Assembly (NCBI GenBank): GCA_027046525.1
Contig: JALTYD010000013.1
Location: 1-6,901 of the forward strand
DNA: 6,901 nucleotides
DNA from: Pyrodictiaceae archaeon
Lineage (GTDB): Archaea; Thermoproteota; Thermoprotei_A; Sulfolobales; Pyrodictiaceae
Direction of reading: 5' to 3'
Shown here: in pieces, positions 6,344 through 6,901 of the stretch
How the letters are laid out: each line of letters opens with the position of its first letter
Numbering within the stretch: the stretch's first letter is position 1
Program-made: the position numbers and the translations under genes
Notes under the pieces: generated by a model
What the model was told of the DNA's origin: nothing
What the model saw: the letters and a program-made list of their open reading frames with translations, nothing else
Database searches by the model: none

Positions 6344-6772
6344 ATGAATAACAATAAACAGAAGACATTGGACTTAAAAGGAAAAATTATATATGGACCA
6401 TATGGCGAGAAAGTAGGTGATTATAGTGTTGTAGAAGAAGAAGTAATTATCACAGCTAATGGACAAGAGGCAAGAGGAGCATATATAAGATGGTTGATAG
6501 CCGAAGAGGATGGAGCACCGCTTTTTGCCCTCAGGACAATAAGGATGGAGCCTGGGGCTAAAGTACCTCCACATAAACACCCATGGGAACACGAGATTTA
6601 TGTGCTACGTGGAAGAGGAATGCTGTGGATAGAAGATAGAGGGTATGTTTTAGAAAAAGGTGTTTTCGTGTATATTCCGCCGAACAAGCTACACTACTAT
6701 TATACAGTAGGTGATGAAGAATTAGAATTTGTATGTATTATCCCGAATAAACCGACTGTCGAAGAAGAATAG
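6344..6772 (+). CDS. Small single-domain cupin (cupin_2 type, probable metal site)
   Basis: This 142-residue protein has both cupin motifs. Motif 1 spans about 71-92, with H77, H79 and E84 in HKHPWEHE. Motif 2 spans about 106-117, G-VFVYIPPNKL-H, with H117. These four residues are the usual ligands for Mn, Fe or another divalent metal in the small beta-barrel. The HxHPWEHE form of motif 1 is common in bacterial and archaeal stand-alone cupins of unknown substrate. No signal peptide or DNA-binding domain is present, so it is a cytosolic single-domain enzyme or sensor. The ATG at 6344 is the first in-frame start; an ATG at 6337 is followed at once by TAG. The next gene, an MBL-fold hydrolase, starts 17 bases after its stop, so the two are probably co-transcribed. 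The reaction is unknown. Confidence 0.9.
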   Translation: MNNNKQKTLDLKGKIIYGPYGEKVGDYSVVEEEVIITANGQEARGAYIRWLIAEEDGAPLFALRTIRMEPGAKVPPHKHPWEHEIYVLRGRGMLWIEDRGYVLEKGVFVYIPPNKLHYYYTVGDEELEFVCIIPNKPTVEEE

Positions 6773-6780
6773 GTGGTGGA
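6772..6780 (+). promoter_or_regulatory. Shine-Dalgarno of the MBL-fold gene, overlapping the cupin stop
   Basis: GGTGGTGGA begins on the last base of the cupin TAG and ends nine bases before TTG at 6790. Two overlapping GGTGG copies could pair with the 16S tail. Its place at the cupin stop suggests translational coupling in one operon. Confidence 0.6.
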
Positions 6781-6789
6781 TTTAATATT

Positions 6790-6901
6790 TTGTATGATAT
6801 TCTTAGGCTAAGAGTAGATTTACCTATAAGGAGTCTAGGTAGTGTTAATGTTTATGCGATCAGATTTGATAATACTACATGGCTAGTAGATAGTGGTATG
6901 T
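6790..6901 (+). CDS. Metallo-beta-lactamase-fold hydrolase, N-terminal fragment (cut by window end)
   Basis: From TTG at 6790 an open frame runs 37 codons to the edge without a stop. It contains LGSVNVYAIRFDNTTWLVDSGM (residues 16-37, shown here as its key parts SVNVY, A-I-R-F and WLVDSGM). A first strand ending in NVY, then a strand ending in LVDSGM, is the usual opening of the MBL fold (compare NxYLL...LVDTG in glyoxalase II-like and RNase Z-like proteins). The HxHxDH metal motif would lie beyond the window, so subfamily and reaction cannot be told. No in-frame ATG exists before residue 37, and upstream in-frame codons give no ATG, GTG or TTG, so TTG with the GGTGG box is the best start. 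It lies 17 bases after the cupin and is probably in its operon. Confidence 0.7.
   Translation, partial: MYDILRLRVDLPIRSLGSVNVYAIRFDNTTWLVDSGM

Noticed and set aside
6374..6592. A minus-strand frame antisense to the cupin.
   Set aside because: The plus strand encodes both cupin motifs with metal ligands; the antisense translation is aromatic- and Cys-rich without any recognisable domain.
6711..6717. GTGATGA, matching a C box of archaeal C/D sRNAs.
   Set aside because: It lies in the cupin coding region and no CTGA D box follows within a normal distance.

Overview
The window looks like a chromosomal segment of a hyperthermophilic archaeon, most likely a crenarchaeon (Thermoproteota, perhaps Desulfurococcales-like). 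The evidence is an archaeal Orc1/Cdc6 initiator, TATA-type promoters 25-30 bases before several starts, archaeal Shine-Dalgarno boxes (GAGGTG, GGTGAG, GGTGG), GTG and TTG starts, and a tRNA whose acceptor and T stems are entirely G-C inside otherwise A+T-rich DNA. Genus and species cannot be read from the sequence.

Layout. Positions 1-112 hold no supported gene, only the promoter of a tRNA-Lys(UUU) gene at 113-186. Converging on it, one base away, is the minus-strand orc1/cdc6 replication initiator gene (188-1447). A 104-base divergent promoter region separates orc1 from a plus-strand NUDIX hydrolase of the CoA-pyrophosphatase-like type (1552-2175). The NUDIX gene overlaps tail-to-tail by 19 bases with a minus-strand gamma-glutamyltransferase-like Ntn hydrolase (2157-3740, start revised here). 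Upstream of that, on the same strand, lies a large membrane-anchored, probably glycosylated, secreted beta-propeller protein of the COG4880/Beta_propel family with a C-terminal OB-fold-like domain (3796-6174). A 169-base divergent intergenic region follows. It carries helically phased direct repeats and the promoter of a plus-strand pair: a small cupin (6344-6772) and, 17 bases later, the start of a metallo-beta-lactamase-fold gene that runs off the window end (6790 onward).

How the genes relate. They do not form one obvious pathway. The likely transcription units are: tRNA alone; orc1 alone; NUDIX alone; the propeller gene, possibly reading through into the GGT-like gene; and cupin plus MBL-fold hydrolase. 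I found no CRISPR array, insertion sequence, prophage or defence island. The points most worth following up are the altered substrate pocket of the GGT-like enzyme, the propeller/OB fusion, the repeat array before the cupin operon, and the truncated MBL gene.
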